A DNA stretch of 64,000 bases from Sambucus nigra (Eukaryota > Streptophyta > Magnoliopsida > Dipsacales > Adoxaceae), in assembly GCA_949130495.1 (NCBI GenBank), contig OX422216.1, positions 99,021,967 to 99,085,966 of the forward strand. Direction: 5' to 3'. This document shows positions 12,851 through 24,182 of the stretch, in pieces. The position numbers and the translations under genes were made by a program. How positions within the stretch are numbered: the first letter of the stretch is position 1; each line of letters begins with the position of its first letter. Below the pieces are notes generated by a model. That model made no database searches. It had not been told where the DNA came from and saw nothing but the letters and a program-made list of their open reading frames with translations.

Positions 12851-13233
12851 GACTAGGTCTTGAGCGGCATGTCCGGCATGTGACCAAGGGCTAGGACTTG
12901 AGCGGTGAAGAAGAGAAATGACAGGGTGGGTTTTTCTTTTCCTTTATCTTTTTTTTGTTTTCTTAGGTTAAGGCTCTAATATGATGCAGGGAATGAAGAT
13001 TGAAAAGGAGGGAATCCAAATTAGTTTTAGTCATCTCATAAAGTATACTTTTGTAGACGACTTCTAATATGCTGTCTCTTAAGTATCCTCTTTTGAGACG
13101 GGTAAAATTAGTCATCTTAAAAACTAATAGTTTTCAAGACGGTTAATTTTATCCATTTTAAAATGTTAGTTTTAGAGACCCAAATTTTTGCCGTCTCAAA
13201 AGCCTCCGTCTTAAAAAGTACTTTTTTGTAGTC

Positions 13234-14104
13234 TGAAACTTTTCGAGAACACCATGTTGATTATGTCTACTATGTGATACGCAGGCCGTGTTTCCATTGA
13301 TAATTTATTTTCTTAATCAATGAGACTTAGAAGAGGATATGCCAAGCAAAGATACAATTTTGGGATTTGTGATCTTCTCAACTACACATTTGAGGAATAG
13401 AGTGAGTTTTCTACTTTGTTGCAAGTTTCACCAATATATTTCTTCAAACACCCTCCTATATTTATTTCCCTTTTCAAATATTTTAATGTTCTCACTTAAC
13501 TACCTCATCATTAAATATTCCTTTAATTATCTAGTTTTTTAGGTTTGTTGATTGTGGAATAACAATTATGAAGCCAATTTACCAGATCCTTGGTCTTTAA
13601 TAAGTGACAAACACAAGAATTTTCTCTAGAATATATATTCATTTCACCACTTAACGTTTTGATGATATATATTCATTTCTCAAACATCTTGGTATGATTT
13701 TTACTTATATCACTTTAACCGAAATGAATGGGATACTCAAAGAATAAGTCGTCGTGGACAAAGATGTTTACTTCTAATGATATAAACATGTTTAACTCTA
13801 TTGTTTTATTTTAAGTGTTATCATATTCTCCCTCCTATATGGAAAAGATGCATTTGAGATGAAGACTACAAGTCCTTGACACGAAAGAAACCAAAAACAT
13901 CTGATGATGATGAGGGAACAATAGTTTTTTAAGTTGAAACACAATTCATCATCAAAGGAGTAGCCTCACCTGATTAAGAAGCCGCATATAGTAAAAAACT
14001 CCAAGCTAATGGGCAATAAGAAGCATGATCTGCTACATGTGTTGTTTAACAATATATAGGTAGAATGCTCAACCTTAAGCCAGGTAGTATTGCCATGTCT
14101 TGTT

Positions 14105-14169
<65 letters not shown>

Positions 14170-15994
14170 TTTGCTACCTGTATGGTTTAATAATACATAT
14201 CTTTAACGTATTTTTCATTTCTTCCAGATGATTATGTTTGCAGATGAGAAGAGTTCGAGAAAATTGCCCTCCATTTTACTTCGCTTCATAGTTGTGATCA
14301 AATGATCAAGGCAAACAATCAGATATTCCTTAAATAAATCCGTAATAAATGACAAAACTATCCCTTTACCCACGAGGTTATCTTTGAGAATGGGCTGGAA
14401 CACGGTCTCAGGAGGCAGACCCAACAACTTCTGGGAAAACGCAAGTGCCGTGAAATTATGAGCTTTTTCTTTTTATTTTCCTCAAACAACAATGGGAATC
14501 GAAGGTATAATTCTCATTTTTATGTTTTTTTAGTAATATGTGTACTTATTTAAAATTTCAGTGTTTATCACTAAACACTCACCATTTTGTATGTATGTTA
14601 AAAAAGCATTGTGGTGTTTAAAATTCTCATTTTGCAATAGTATTTACAAAGTTATAAGTATTTGAGAGCATAATGAAGCTAGAGTTTATATTAATGTCAC
14701 ACTTTATATAAATAATAGGTTGTTGGGGCTGAGTTTTTTTGAGACTTTGTTTATCTGGTAATCTAGGTAAGCTATTTCTAATTCAAGCTGATTTGCATCG
14801 TATATTGATTTAACAGATACTAGGTATATTCCTCATATATTCATTGTTTTAGCCATCTATACATTGAAGCTGATTTGCGTACGCCTCGGGCGCTTTTTTA
14901 AACATTGAAGGGGGCTCCCCGCATGGGAGTTTCTCTGTGAGGCTCACCTCAAATTAACCCTGATTCGTGATGTGTTGGAATTGTATACGAGGGTTTTACT
15001 GATTGCTTGCGAGACACAAAAGGATGGCGAATTTGGAGACTCAAATGCTTCCCAAACATAGCCACGTACTACAGTCCGGTCCAGTCAAGTCAAGTCCACA
15101 TAAACCAACAAATTAATATCGGGAATGCCACCAGAAGAAACAACCATATAAAGATCATCTTTTGTTCCAAAGAGTGGGAAAAAGTCACTAATAGTATATG
15201 ACTTTGTATCTCGAAAAACGAGTCACCTGACTAATCTCATCATAAAATATTGAAAAAATCTCCACTATCCAGATTCCTCCTTCAACATCCCTAAGCTTAG
15301 CAATACTAGACGAAGATTTCAAAAAAAAATTCCAATAGAGTACCCCGCTTACTCTTCACTGGCCACTAATTAGCCTGAAACGCCAACCAAAGCAAGAGAA
15401 GAGGGTGGGCAATAGCTGCAGGAATTGGTTCACAGAGAATGGGTAAACACGAGCAAACGGGTGCGAAGTGTGACTAAGGATATTCAACCGAATAGTACAT
15501 AAAATTATCCTTATCCTTATCTCCCGTATTCTTGAATTCGAATAATATCCTTATTCGTTTATATAAATAGTTCACTCATTTGACTTTACTTTCTATTTAT
15601 CACAACCCTACACTACGTGTCCTCAACAGGTCTCTCGAAAATTTGGTTTATTGTTTATTATGCACGAGTAGAATCGAGAACCTATGCATCGTTTTTAGCG
15701 TGGTTTAGCTTAACCAACTCGGTTTCTTTTTTTATTTTAGTTATCAAGTAAATCATCACCGACTATCAAGACTACGAAAATACACATCCCAATTTTCATC
15801 CCTACATAATTATTAATAGAGGGACAAGAGTTCAAAAGAATAAAAAGATTTTTAGAGATAGAAATTGGCTTACCTTCGTCGATATTTCTCGAGGAGTAGT
15901 CGAACTTTTAAAAGATCAAAAGAGAGTCGAGAAGATGAGACATAGGTATGGTGAATTGATGAGGTGAACAGGTCCCCAGCTAAACCATAGTTCC
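13234..15994. other. AT-rich stretch without recognisable gene
   Basis: No frame here resembles a known protein. It contains a pure (AT)n microsatellite (next entry). The rest is AT-rich, with only short ORFs of 60-70 codons that show no domain. It may hold old element remains; none could be named. Confidence 0.6.
14108..14167. repeat. (AT)n microsatellite
   Basis: About 60 bp of uninterrupted TA/AT dinucleotides. Confidence 0.97.
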
Positions 15995-16309
15995 TGATTC
16001 CCATTCTTAAAACTGATTTGAGAGATGAGGAGAATTTTCTGATATGAACAATGTTAACGCGTGAACAATGCCAACTGGAATATTTTTTTTTATAGTTATT
16101 ATCTAGTATTTGTTAAGATATTATGTAAATAAGGTAGTAGATTTATATTATGATATTTATTTAGTTCCCTTATGTAGCAAGGTTCCTTCCTCTTCAAGGA
16201 TGTAAAGCCAATAAATAAAGGCCCTAGGTTAGAGTTTAAATTCAATTAATAGAATTCGAATTTTGATTGCTCTTGTCGAGTATTGTGTGTAAATTCCGCT
16301 GCGTTTACA
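15995..16309 (+). repeat. 5' LTR of a short gag-only Gypsy element
   Basis: Aligns with 18050-18411, sharing GTTAACGCGTGAACA, a long AAGGTAGTAGATTTATATT block, a TATA-like AATAAATAAAGGC and the ending TTTACA. The start is approximate (TGATTCCCATT at 15995) and the copy is slightly shorter than its partner. It is followed by a primer-binding site. Confidence 0.65.
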
Positions 16310-16328
16310 TTAATTGGTTTACATTAAC

Positions 16329-16340
16329 TGGTGTCAGAGC
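16329..16340 (+). other. Primer-binding site, initiator-Met tRNA type
   Basis: TGGTGTCAGAGC differs by one base from TGGTATCAGAGC, the usual plant initiator-tRNA-Met primer site, and lies about 20 bp after the LTR end. Confidence 0.65.
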
Positions 16341-16411
16341 CACGTCGCTCTTGAATTACCATAGTAGTCGTCAGTGTCGGAGGCGGTGACGTAGTGTTGT
16401 GTTTCAAGCGC

Positions 16412-18018
16412 CATGCCTTCGAAAACAAAAAACCATGACTAAATTTGAAGAGAATATCGCAAAGATAATGGAAGAACAAAACCAACTCCTCAGACCATCA
16501 TTGCTGCACTGTTAGTGGACAGCCACTATGCCGAGTAGTCCCAAGCACTCTCCTTGCCCAGTTGTCCCACTATCAAAGGCTACAGCAGGGCACAGTCAAG
16601 CCACCGCTGCAATAGCCCAAGAAGCAGCAGATTCCATGACCTTGGTCGCAACTCAAACAGAATCGAACAGATTTTAAAAGATCGGGCCATTGCGGAAAAA
16701 GTTGCAGGCAAGGCCACACAATTTGTGCCGCGTGAGCAACTATTGGTGAGTGTAGAAACCATTGAAGACAGCGATGCCACTGTTGTGAGTTGTGGATCTC
16801 AGTATGGGATCCTGCTCCAATTATTTGCTTCTCCTCTGAGGAAATCAGATTCCATCAAGGCAGCCTCTTGGGACATGGATCTTGTGCGAAATCGTGAGCC
16901 CAGTGATGTGAATTTCAAGTCACAAATAGTATCAAAGACGGTTGGATCATCCAAAGGCTGTGACACTCACCATTATTTCCCAAACTTTATTCCGAATGAG
17001 GATCAAAGGTGCCATGTTTGTGGTTAGTGGGCCATATGAAGCATGAGTGCAAACGGGCTGCTATAAAAAAATCCAAAAGGAAAAAGCCCAAGTTAAACAA
17101 ACCGTACCGTCATCCGATTCCTCCATGTCGCCAAGTGAAGATTCTCAGGTGAATATTATTGAGGGGTCTCCAAGTGATGATAATGATGATCTATTCGCAG
17201 TGATGCGAGCTGAAAAGGGCGATCTCTCTCGCCTCAATCGAATGTTGGACATGAATTTACGTGGAGATATGTGCGTTGAGGTCCCGATATTTGAAGGTAA
17301 GTTAGAGGGTGATGTTTTTATAAATTGGTTGATTAAGTAGAAAAGGCGTTTGAACTTAAAACCTATCGGGGGTATTAAATGTGTACGCTTGGTTGCTACT
17401 AAACTCGTTGGCCATGCCACAGTGTGGTGGAACGGAGTTTGTTAATACCATCACGAAGCGGGTAAATCACCTGTCACAACATGAAAAAAGATGAAGGGGG
17501 TACTTAAAGCGCACCTTCATTCCCTTAAAATATGAGAGGGATCTCTTCACCCGGCTTCAAATCTTAAACAAAATTTAATGACGATTGCCGATTACATTGA
17601 AGAGTTTCATCTCTTATATATACGATCCAACCTTAAGGAGTGTGAAGAACATAAGGTGAGTCGCTACATTAATGGGTTTTAAGATTATATACGAGCTATG
17701 CTTTACATGAAAGACATACAAAATCTCGACAAGGCTTTGGATTATGCTATAAGGGCTGAAGACCGTTTGCGAATTAAGGCTGAGAAGGCATTTACTACAG
17801 CCGCTCCTACTGGAAATAAAGCTATCACGACGTGGGCAGGGACAACTTCCAAGTGCTTTTCATATGGGGAGGTGGGTCATAAGATCTCGGAGTGTCCTAA
17901 GAAGAAAAAGATTGTCCTAATTGCGGAAGAAGAGCCTGCTGAATCTGAATTTGTAAAAGAACAGTCCTTAACTATCCGCATTCACGTGCCACCGGAGACG
18001 AACGACATACCGCTTTAA
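16412..18018 (+). pseudogene. Gypsy gag, broken
   Basis: A Ty3/Gypsy-type gag relic split by stops and shifts. The N-terminal part (16412-17000) is Ser/Gln-rich. A CCHC-like knuckle (C-H-V-C-G, then after a frame shift G-H-M-K-H-E-C) lies at about 17010-17060. The retrotransposon-gag core follows (17250-17660), with V-P-I-F-E-G and A-T-V-W-W. A second knuckle at 17851-17895 (C-F-S-Y...H...C) has Tyr where the second Cys is expected. The frame ends at 18018 and the 3' LTR starts 32 bp later, so there is no room for pol. The element is non-autonomous and would depend on proteins supplied in trans. Two knuckles flanking the gag core is an unusual order. Confidence 0.65.
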
Positions 18019-18049
18019 AGCTCAGGACGAGCTTTCTCTTGGGAGGGAG

Positions 18050-18411
18050 TGATGGGAATAGGTGCTGGCAGCTGCCGAAAATCTAGTTTGAGAGAGAACG
18101 CGTGAACAGTCTTGGGAGGAGGGGTTGATGGTAATATGAACAGTACTGTTAACGCGTGAACAGTGTCAGTTGCCAGATTTTTTTTATAGTAATTATCTAG
18201 TAGTAGTTAAGATATTATTTAAATAAGGTAGTAGATTTATATTATGATATTTATTTATTTAGTTTCCTTATGTAGTTAGGTTTCTTCCTCTTCAATAATG
18301 TAAAACCTATAAATAAAGGCTCTAGGTTAGAGTTTAAATTCAGTTAATCGAATTCAGATTTTGATTGCTCTTGTTGAGTATTGTGTATATGTAAATTTCA
18401 CCGCATTTACA
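18050..18411 (+). repeat. 3' LTR of the short gag-only Gypsy element
   Basis: Starts TGATGGGAATAGG straight after the purine tract TTGGGAGGGAG and ends ATTTACA. It pairs with 15995-16309, and the whole element is about 2.4 kb. I found no convincing 5-bp target duplication. Confidence 0.7.
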
Positions 18412-18922
18412 TCATAAACAAGTAAAACCCTTCCATGAGTTTTTATTTTCTTATTATTTTGTTGTCTCAACTTTCCACTGGATTGTCTTTAGTTAAACTT
18501 AAAATAAGTGCTAAGATCATTTTAAATCAATGGTTTGGATTTTCCTTCTAAAGTAAATATATAAGTATAAGTTATATAACTAACAATAAACTTATGAAAA
18601 CTAAATTTAAAATTCTACGGTTACGAATATATGGGAATTTCCCATGGATACTCCGCATCAGATAGAATTCTCCCAATCCTTCACATTAATAATGTTTGTG
18701 GAAATGTGGGTCTGCATCGTTCTCGTAGATTGATGCGTGAGCTTGTGTCCCCATGCAATAATACTAATGTAATAGTATGCTTTCATTATTTTTTCGTTTT
18801 GTCTGATTTCTTATGTACATGTGTGCATTGTTTAGTAATCTGCCTACAATGATAAATCAATATTGTAATCGAAATAATAAACACTTTGCTTAACAAATTT
18901 GCGAAAAATATACTTAAAACAG
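18412..18922 (+). other. Upstream or intron sequence of the GrpE gene
   Basis: AT-rich, with no confident exon. A frame from 18631 (73 codons) contains an open stretch ending near a GTAATAG donor-like site, but nothing marks it as the missing transit-peptide exon. The segment ends in the splice acceptor AAAACAG at 18916-18922. Confidence 0.4.
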
Positions 18923-20741
18923 GAAAATTCAGATGATGATGATGCTGGTGTGGAAGATGGTGCTAGTGAGGGTGAAAACACTGAGCCAGTGGAACCAGCT
19001 TCATCCATTTTAGCTTTAATAGAGTCGTACAAAGAGGCTTTAGCAAGTAACAATGAGTCCAAAGTTGCTGAGATAGAAGCCCTCCTGAAATCAATTGAAG
19101 ATGAAAAACTTGTTCTAGAGGGAAAAGTGGCTACCTTGTCTGCAGAGCTGTCTTATGTGAAGGATCGGGTTCTTAGGATTAGTGCAGACTTTGACAATTT
19201 CAGGAAGAGGACACAGAGAGAGCGGCTTTCACTGGTTGAAAATGCACAAGGAGAAGTCACCGAGAAACTTTTACCCGTTTTGGATAACTTTGAAAGAGCT
19301 AAAGCCCAGATCAAAGTGGATACTGAGGGAGAGGAGAAAATCAGCAACAGCTATCAGAGCATAAACAAGCAATTTGTAGAGATTCTGGGTTCTCTAGGTG
19401 TTGTTCCTGTGGAGACAATTGGGAACCCATTTGATCCGTTGGTAAGTTGCTAAGCCTTTATTCACCTAGGCCCTGTTTGATTTGTCGGAGGATAAAAAGG
19501 TCAATTTGCATGAGGTTATCCTATACTAGCAAGATAAATTATCTGATCTTAGATCAGATCCCGACTAACACCAAACACGGATATTTCCTATCCAACTCTC
19601 TTATCCTGCACATCAAATGGGGTCTTATAGAGTATATGCTAATGATTCTTTAGTTGAGATTATATGTAGTAATAACATCAAGTCTTATTATTGTACGTCT
19701 TAACTCCTTAAAGGCGGATTATTTGGTGTGCGCTTGATTTTGGATATAAAAAATTAAAAAAACAACCTAGCTTTCATTATATCCTTTCCTCATTAATAGT
19801 TCATAATCATTTCCCTTTTTGATCCTGGCTTAATGCAGGCGAGCTTCCGAGTTGGCTCTAAATTCAGTCGAGTACTTGATGAACTTTTTCGAACGCTGTA
19901 TAAAGTTTGTTCAGGTTTTATGAAGACCTGAATACTCTTTTAGTTTAAACCAAGTCTTGATTGATTCGAGCCAACTACCTATTCCATGAACTCTTTAAGT
20001 TTGTAATTGTATTCCTTACCAAAATAACTTTTGTTGTCGATTCACTGTTCGTGTATTATTCACTTTATTTCATCTCAGAGAAATGCTAATAAAAATTTGA
20101 TGTCAAATTCGTTGCCTTGCATCCTCATTTCTATGAACATTTCATGTCGAGGCTCCAAAAGTAATGGAAAGTCCAAAAAAACTCCCTGAATTATTCAATT
20201 TTTTGTAAGAAATCCCTGAATTATTTATAGTACAAAAAAAATTAAATAAATCTGAGGTTCCACCATGGGGGGGACATTTTAGGGACTAAGACGGTGATTT
20301 GTAGTGACACATAGCCAACGCGTTTTTTTTTTTGTTGGGGGGGTGGGGTGGGGTGGGGGTGGTTGAGGGTATTAAAAATAGTTGAGGGGGTTTCTTTCAA
20401 AAAATGTATAATTCAAAGTGTTTTTTTTCTTTCAGCGTCAGGCCCAAAGGCATTTTATCTTTTGTTCTTTAGTCAGTTATTTTTGACATTTTTTGGGGTG
20501 GTAACAGCTGCATGAAGCAATTATGCGCGAGGAATCTTCAGAATATGAAGAAGGTATTGTAATTCAAGAATTTCGCAAGGGATTCAAACTTGGTGACAGA
20601 CTCTTACGTCCGTCGATGGTGAAGGTATCGGCTGGCCCAGGCCCCGCAAAGCCTGAATTGGAGGATGAGCCAGAGGGTGTCAGTGAAACCAATGAGGATG
20701 TCAGGGCAGAAGAAGAGTCGGTATCCGCTGGGGACTTGTGA
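18923..20741 (+). CDS. Plastid-type GrpE nucleotide-exchange factor, last two exons
   Basis: GrpE dimers release ADP from Hsp70. The close match to plant CGE1-type proteins suggests action on chloroplast Hsp70. Exon A (18923-19441) follows acceptor AAAACAG. It encodes an acidic start, a long coiled coil (I-A-L-I...E-I-E-A-L-L-K-S) and the signature R-I-S-A-D-F-D-N-F-R-K-R. It ends at donor G|GTAAGT, and the intron is 19442-20507. Exon B (20508-20741) starts after GTAACAG and joins in frame to give F-D-P-L-L-H-E-A-I-M, the head of the C-terminal beta domain, then G-D-R-L-L-R-P-S-M-V-K-V and an acidic tail. No stop or shift interrupts the 250 or so codons. Exons for the transit peptide are not visible upstream; they may lie beyond the inserted elements, or this may be a 5'-truncated copy. 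Confidence 0.88.
19470..19625. mobile_element. MITE in the GrpE intron
   Basis: A GGCCCTGTTTGATTTG-like left end mirrors CACATCAAATGGGGTCT at the right, an imperfect terminal inverted repeat in the style of hAT-type MITEs. It lies wholly within the intron. Confidence 0.45.
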
Positions 20742-20900
20742 TTCAATCTTGATCCAGTTTTGTACAATGTGTGAGGAGAAGGGGTGGATTAGGATGTAAT
20801 TTGTTGTCTTTCATCTGGAAGCATTTAATCTTGTTTCAACAAAATAGCATAGCAAGCACCATCCTTTTCAATTAAAGTTAACTTGTACTCTACACTGGGT
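20742..20900 (+). other. Probable 3' UTR of the GrpE gene
   Basis: Follows the stop codon. T-rich sequence with AATTTGTTG and AATTAAAG elements is compatible with plant polyadenylation signals; the exact end is unknown. Confidence 0.4.
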
Positions 20901-21078
20901 GATTTGTTGTTGAATTCTTTTTATTTATTGATATATGGGGTTGGAGCGAAATATGGCAATTATGTTTTTTTCATTTTTATCCATCCGAGGAGAGAACATA
21001 TGTAAATACCCCAATTCTCGACCATGTTATTAGATTTTCATGCTGCTTTCTCTGAATTCACTTGACAAATTGTGCATC

Positions 21079-21105
21079 TTATTTATTTATTTATTTATTT
21101 ATTTT
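21079..21105. repeat. (TTTA)n microsatellite
   Basis: About six to seven uninterrupted ATTT units. Confidence 0.95.
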
Positions 21106-21271
21106 AATCTCCAAAAGTTAAACATGAATATATCATACAAGGTTGGAATTTCACTCGATTGGTCTTGGACTGAGCCTTGTAAGACTAGTTACGAGCATGC
21201 CAATTATTACGTCCAAATATTGACTAACAAGTAATGAAAGGTCTAATCGGAAGTTGGTTAAAAATGTGATT

Positions 21272-21405
21272 AAGGGTTCGTTTGGCAATCCAATTTCAAG
21301 CCATGGAATTGGAATTGAAAGGTCAATTTTAATTCTAAGGAGTTGAAATTGCCCTTTTAATTCCTATTTCAACCCTTGGAATTGGGTTGCCAAACGGGAC
21401 TCTAA
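21272..21405. mobile_element. hAT-like MITE
   Basis: Terminal inverted repeat of about 24 bp: AGGGTTCGTTTGGCAATCCA at the left against TTGCCAAACGGGACTCT at the right. The interior is AT-rich with mirrored AATTGGAATTG/TTCAACCCTTGGAATT. No open frame. An exact target duplication is not certain. Confidence 0.65.
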
Positions 21406-21518
21406 ATGTACCAAAAATGAAATTTCAAGGAAGTTTCAAATTTGTAGCAAAGTACATATAAAATGTTAATTTAGCTCCCAACCTAATCCCCACCCGCAGG
21501 TAACATGAAACTAGACTA

Positions 21519-22642
21519 TGCGGTCGTAATATTTCGTACTTTTATGAGTATTTAATTTTTATGTGTGCATGGATTTATTAATTTAATGGAGAAATTAAAT
21601 TGGGTTCGATAAATATTAATTAACGAGTTAAGAATTAATATTTATTATTGTTATATTTACTTGCATGTGATGTAAATAGAGACGTGATTTATCATATGTC
21701 GTTTATGAGTAAAAACGACGATTTATTATATTATGTCGATAGAGTTACATTGACAAATTTATATAGTTCGTAGGCGACGCGTACTCTACGCACGTGTCGA
21801 GCTCGGTTAATGAGATGTGGGTGTATTTGTAGTTAGGTGACTCGGATGACCTTTTTGAGTGCACTGGTGATCCGGAGTGGGTCGAAATAGTCCAGAATAG
21901 GTACCCGGGTATTGTAATTGGATTTTGAGGGCTTTTTAGACATAGCAGGATAAGGATAGGGTGGTCTTTTCACATCTAGAGTTTAATGGAAAAAACGAGA
22001 TCATGGTGTAATTAGGAGGTATTTAAGGGTAAGGGGAGGGGATGGCAACCCACCTTTAGCCTCCTGTATAATTGAGTTGAGTTAGAGAAAAAGTTCAAGA
22101 TTAGAGAAAAGGAAGGAAGGAAGAGAAGAACCTTGGAGAAGAACATCTCCGGATTCAGAATCATCCCTACGTAGAGAGAAACTTCAGATTCATATCCAAA
22201 AGGCAAGTATTTACTTGCTTTAGATACAATTTTATAGTTAATTACATCATCGTTAATTAAGACTAAATCAGAGATTAAAGATGTGAACTTTGGTATTTAA
22301 GTGAAGAAAATGTAAAGGATGATTGAACCTCTGATTTTAATTGAGATTAATTGGTGATGAATAAGAAGAATTTCGTGATTTAATTTTGGGTTTATAAGTA
22401 TGAACATGTAGAACATTAATTGGAGGTTTGAATCAATGGAAATTCAACTTTGATTAGTTATGGGTTTGATTGAATTGATTAATGATTTGGAATCCTAAGG
22501 TTTCGAGAATGGATTCGGGTTTAAGTTGATGTTAGAATACTTTTGGGATGATATTACATTAATGCGGGGTATTAATTTTGTGTTTTGGGAGGCTTGGTAC
22601 CTCCATTGGAGGGTTTTAGAGCTGAAAACCCAAACAAGAAGA
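21519..22642 (+). repeat. Fragment of a chromovirus-like LTR
   Basis: No gene. The stretch resembles the U3-R part of a Tekay-type LTR by layout: an AT-rich start (GGTCGTAATATTTCGTAC), a GGTACCCGGGTATTG segment, a TATA-like GGTATTTAAGGG near 22018, then a purine-rich GAAGGAAGGAAGAGAAG leader. The SIRE-type insertion truncates it at 22643. The partner LTR was not found. Confidence 0.4.
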
Positions 22643-22647
22643 CGATT

Positions 22648-24071
22648 TGTAAGGACATTATCCGTCACATTTAATTATGTCGTATACTGCTACAAGTTGT
22701 CAAAGAATTGAGGATGCTAACATCTACGACTCCGGATCCGAATTACAAGAACACTTCAACATTCAAGCACCGTCGAGATAATTTTGGTAAAAAGAAGTTT
22801 AAGTTCCACATGCATTTTATATTTTTAAAGTGTTGGAATTTTTTTTTAAAATATAGTAAGAATTTTTACAAAATAAAAATAAAAATAAAAAATGTGTTGG
22901 CATTAAAAGCATTTGTTTTAAATAAGCAAAATGGCATTTTTTGTTTAATTTTTTTTTAAAAAAAGGAATCAAAAGTTTGATTAAAAAAAAATGGGTGGCG
23001 GTTTCGTTCAGCTAAAGAAGAAAAGAGTTATGTGCCATTTTATTTTTACCAATCATTGGGCCAATGATTGGGATAAGTCCATAAGGCATATAACTAAGCT
23101 TATTTTTACCAATCATTTTATTTTATTTTTTGTTTGGATTTTACCAAACAAAAAACTAAGCTTCTCTTTGGTCCCTTTTTGTATTTCCATGCGCAACTTT
23201 TTGGGATTTAAAGTGGGGCGCCGTGTTTTTTTCTTCATGACAATCATTTGGCATTTGGGATTAAAAGCTTCTTGTAATTTTAAGTTGCGTACAGAGTTTA
23301 GTTTTAAAAGGCAAATTTTTAACTCCTTTCTTTTGAAGCCTCACGACACTGCTTCTTTAAAATCTTACGCATCTTTTTGTTTGGTTATCTTGCGTACCAA
23401 GTCTTATCTCCTTATATCAAAACTTCTCTATAAAAACTTTTATTGGCAGTTTTATTGGCAGAGAAGAAAAATTGTTTTGACAGAGCACTTTTTTCAAAGA
23501 AGGAAAAATTCTTTTGTGTTCTACAATTTTTTAATATGTCTTTTTCTTATTTTTAAGGGTTCAAATTTTTTTGTCCATTTTAATTCATAATCCCAACAAC
23601 TTTTTGTGAATTGTTTTGTGGAACCCAAGACATTTTTTTCTGAAATATTATGCTGGTGATTTTGGTACCGTCCTTGGTGCTAATTGAAGACTGCGGTCAT
23701 TGAGGTTCGCTGCGTGTGGATCTTTGTTGAAGATAGAACTGCGTGTTCTTGTGGAGTAGCTGTGGTTGTTCCATTGCTGACGACACCGACCGATGCCTGC
23801 AGGTATTCGCGTGTCAAATTATTTCGTTGTAATCTGTGTAAGTTGTAATTTACAAAATTATAGTGAAATAAATGGTTTTGCACTTCGGGAATTTTTTCCT
23901 GAAATTTTGTGTCGCATGCTATATCTTATTTATGGGTTGACACATGCACACACGTAGCTTCATGTTTAGGGGCTGGATTAATTTAATTCAAAAATAGACT
24001 CTAATTAAATAAGTGTGCCAAATTGAATATTTGCGAATTTAATCAATTATCACACAACGTCATATTTTTCA
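22648..24071 (+). repeat. 5' LTR of SIRE-type copy 2
   Basis: Starts TGTAAGGACATT and ends ATATTTTTCA. It pairs with 56546-57980, including the long shared block 23130-24071. The two LTRs differ at scattered bases and in a segment near 23085-23130, so this insertion is older than those inside it. Confidence 0.9.
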
Positions 24072-24074
24072 AAT

Positions 24075-24086
24075 TGGTATCAGAGC
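24075..24086 (+). other. Primer-binding site, initiator-Met tRNA
   Basis: TGGTATCAGAGC, three bases after the LTR end, matches the standard plant Copia primer site exactly. Confidence 0.92.
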
Positions 24087-24182
24087 GGGTTGCGCTAATT
24101 TATCGCGTATTCATTTTTTTCGCAAAATTGTGTGATATTGATTTTTTTTAAATCAGTTTTGTGAAAAATCACAATTTTTCCA

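Larger units (their letters stand above)
8261..13233 (+). mobile_element. Eroded CACTA (En/Spm) DNA transposon
   Basis: The left end reads AACTACACCAAAAGGC at 8261 and the right end TTTTTTGTAGTC at 13222-13233. These resemble CACTACA...TGTAGTG ends with the outermost bases altered. Subterminal repeats typical of the group are visible: ACCGTCATTGACCGT and ACGGTCAAAGACC near the left end, and GAGACGG/AAGACGG motifs in both senses at 13040-13220. A TNP2-type transposase relic lies inside. No clear 3-bp target duplication is visible, so the ends are provisional. The insertion interrupts the SIRE gag on its left. Confidence 0.5.

Noticed and set aside
14215..14427. 70-codon minus-strand ORF with a protein-like composition
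   Set aside because: I could not match it to any family, and no neighbouring exon or splice context supports it.
18631..18852. Candidate first exon of the GrpE gene
   Set aside because: Lacks a transit-peptide-like composition and a convincing donor in a compatible frame; left unassigned.
22991..23590. 199-codon ORF in the SIRE LTR (similar at 57043)
   Set aside because: Lies wholly inside the LTR, rich in Phe/Lys from T- and A-runs, with no domain; it is LTR leader sequence.
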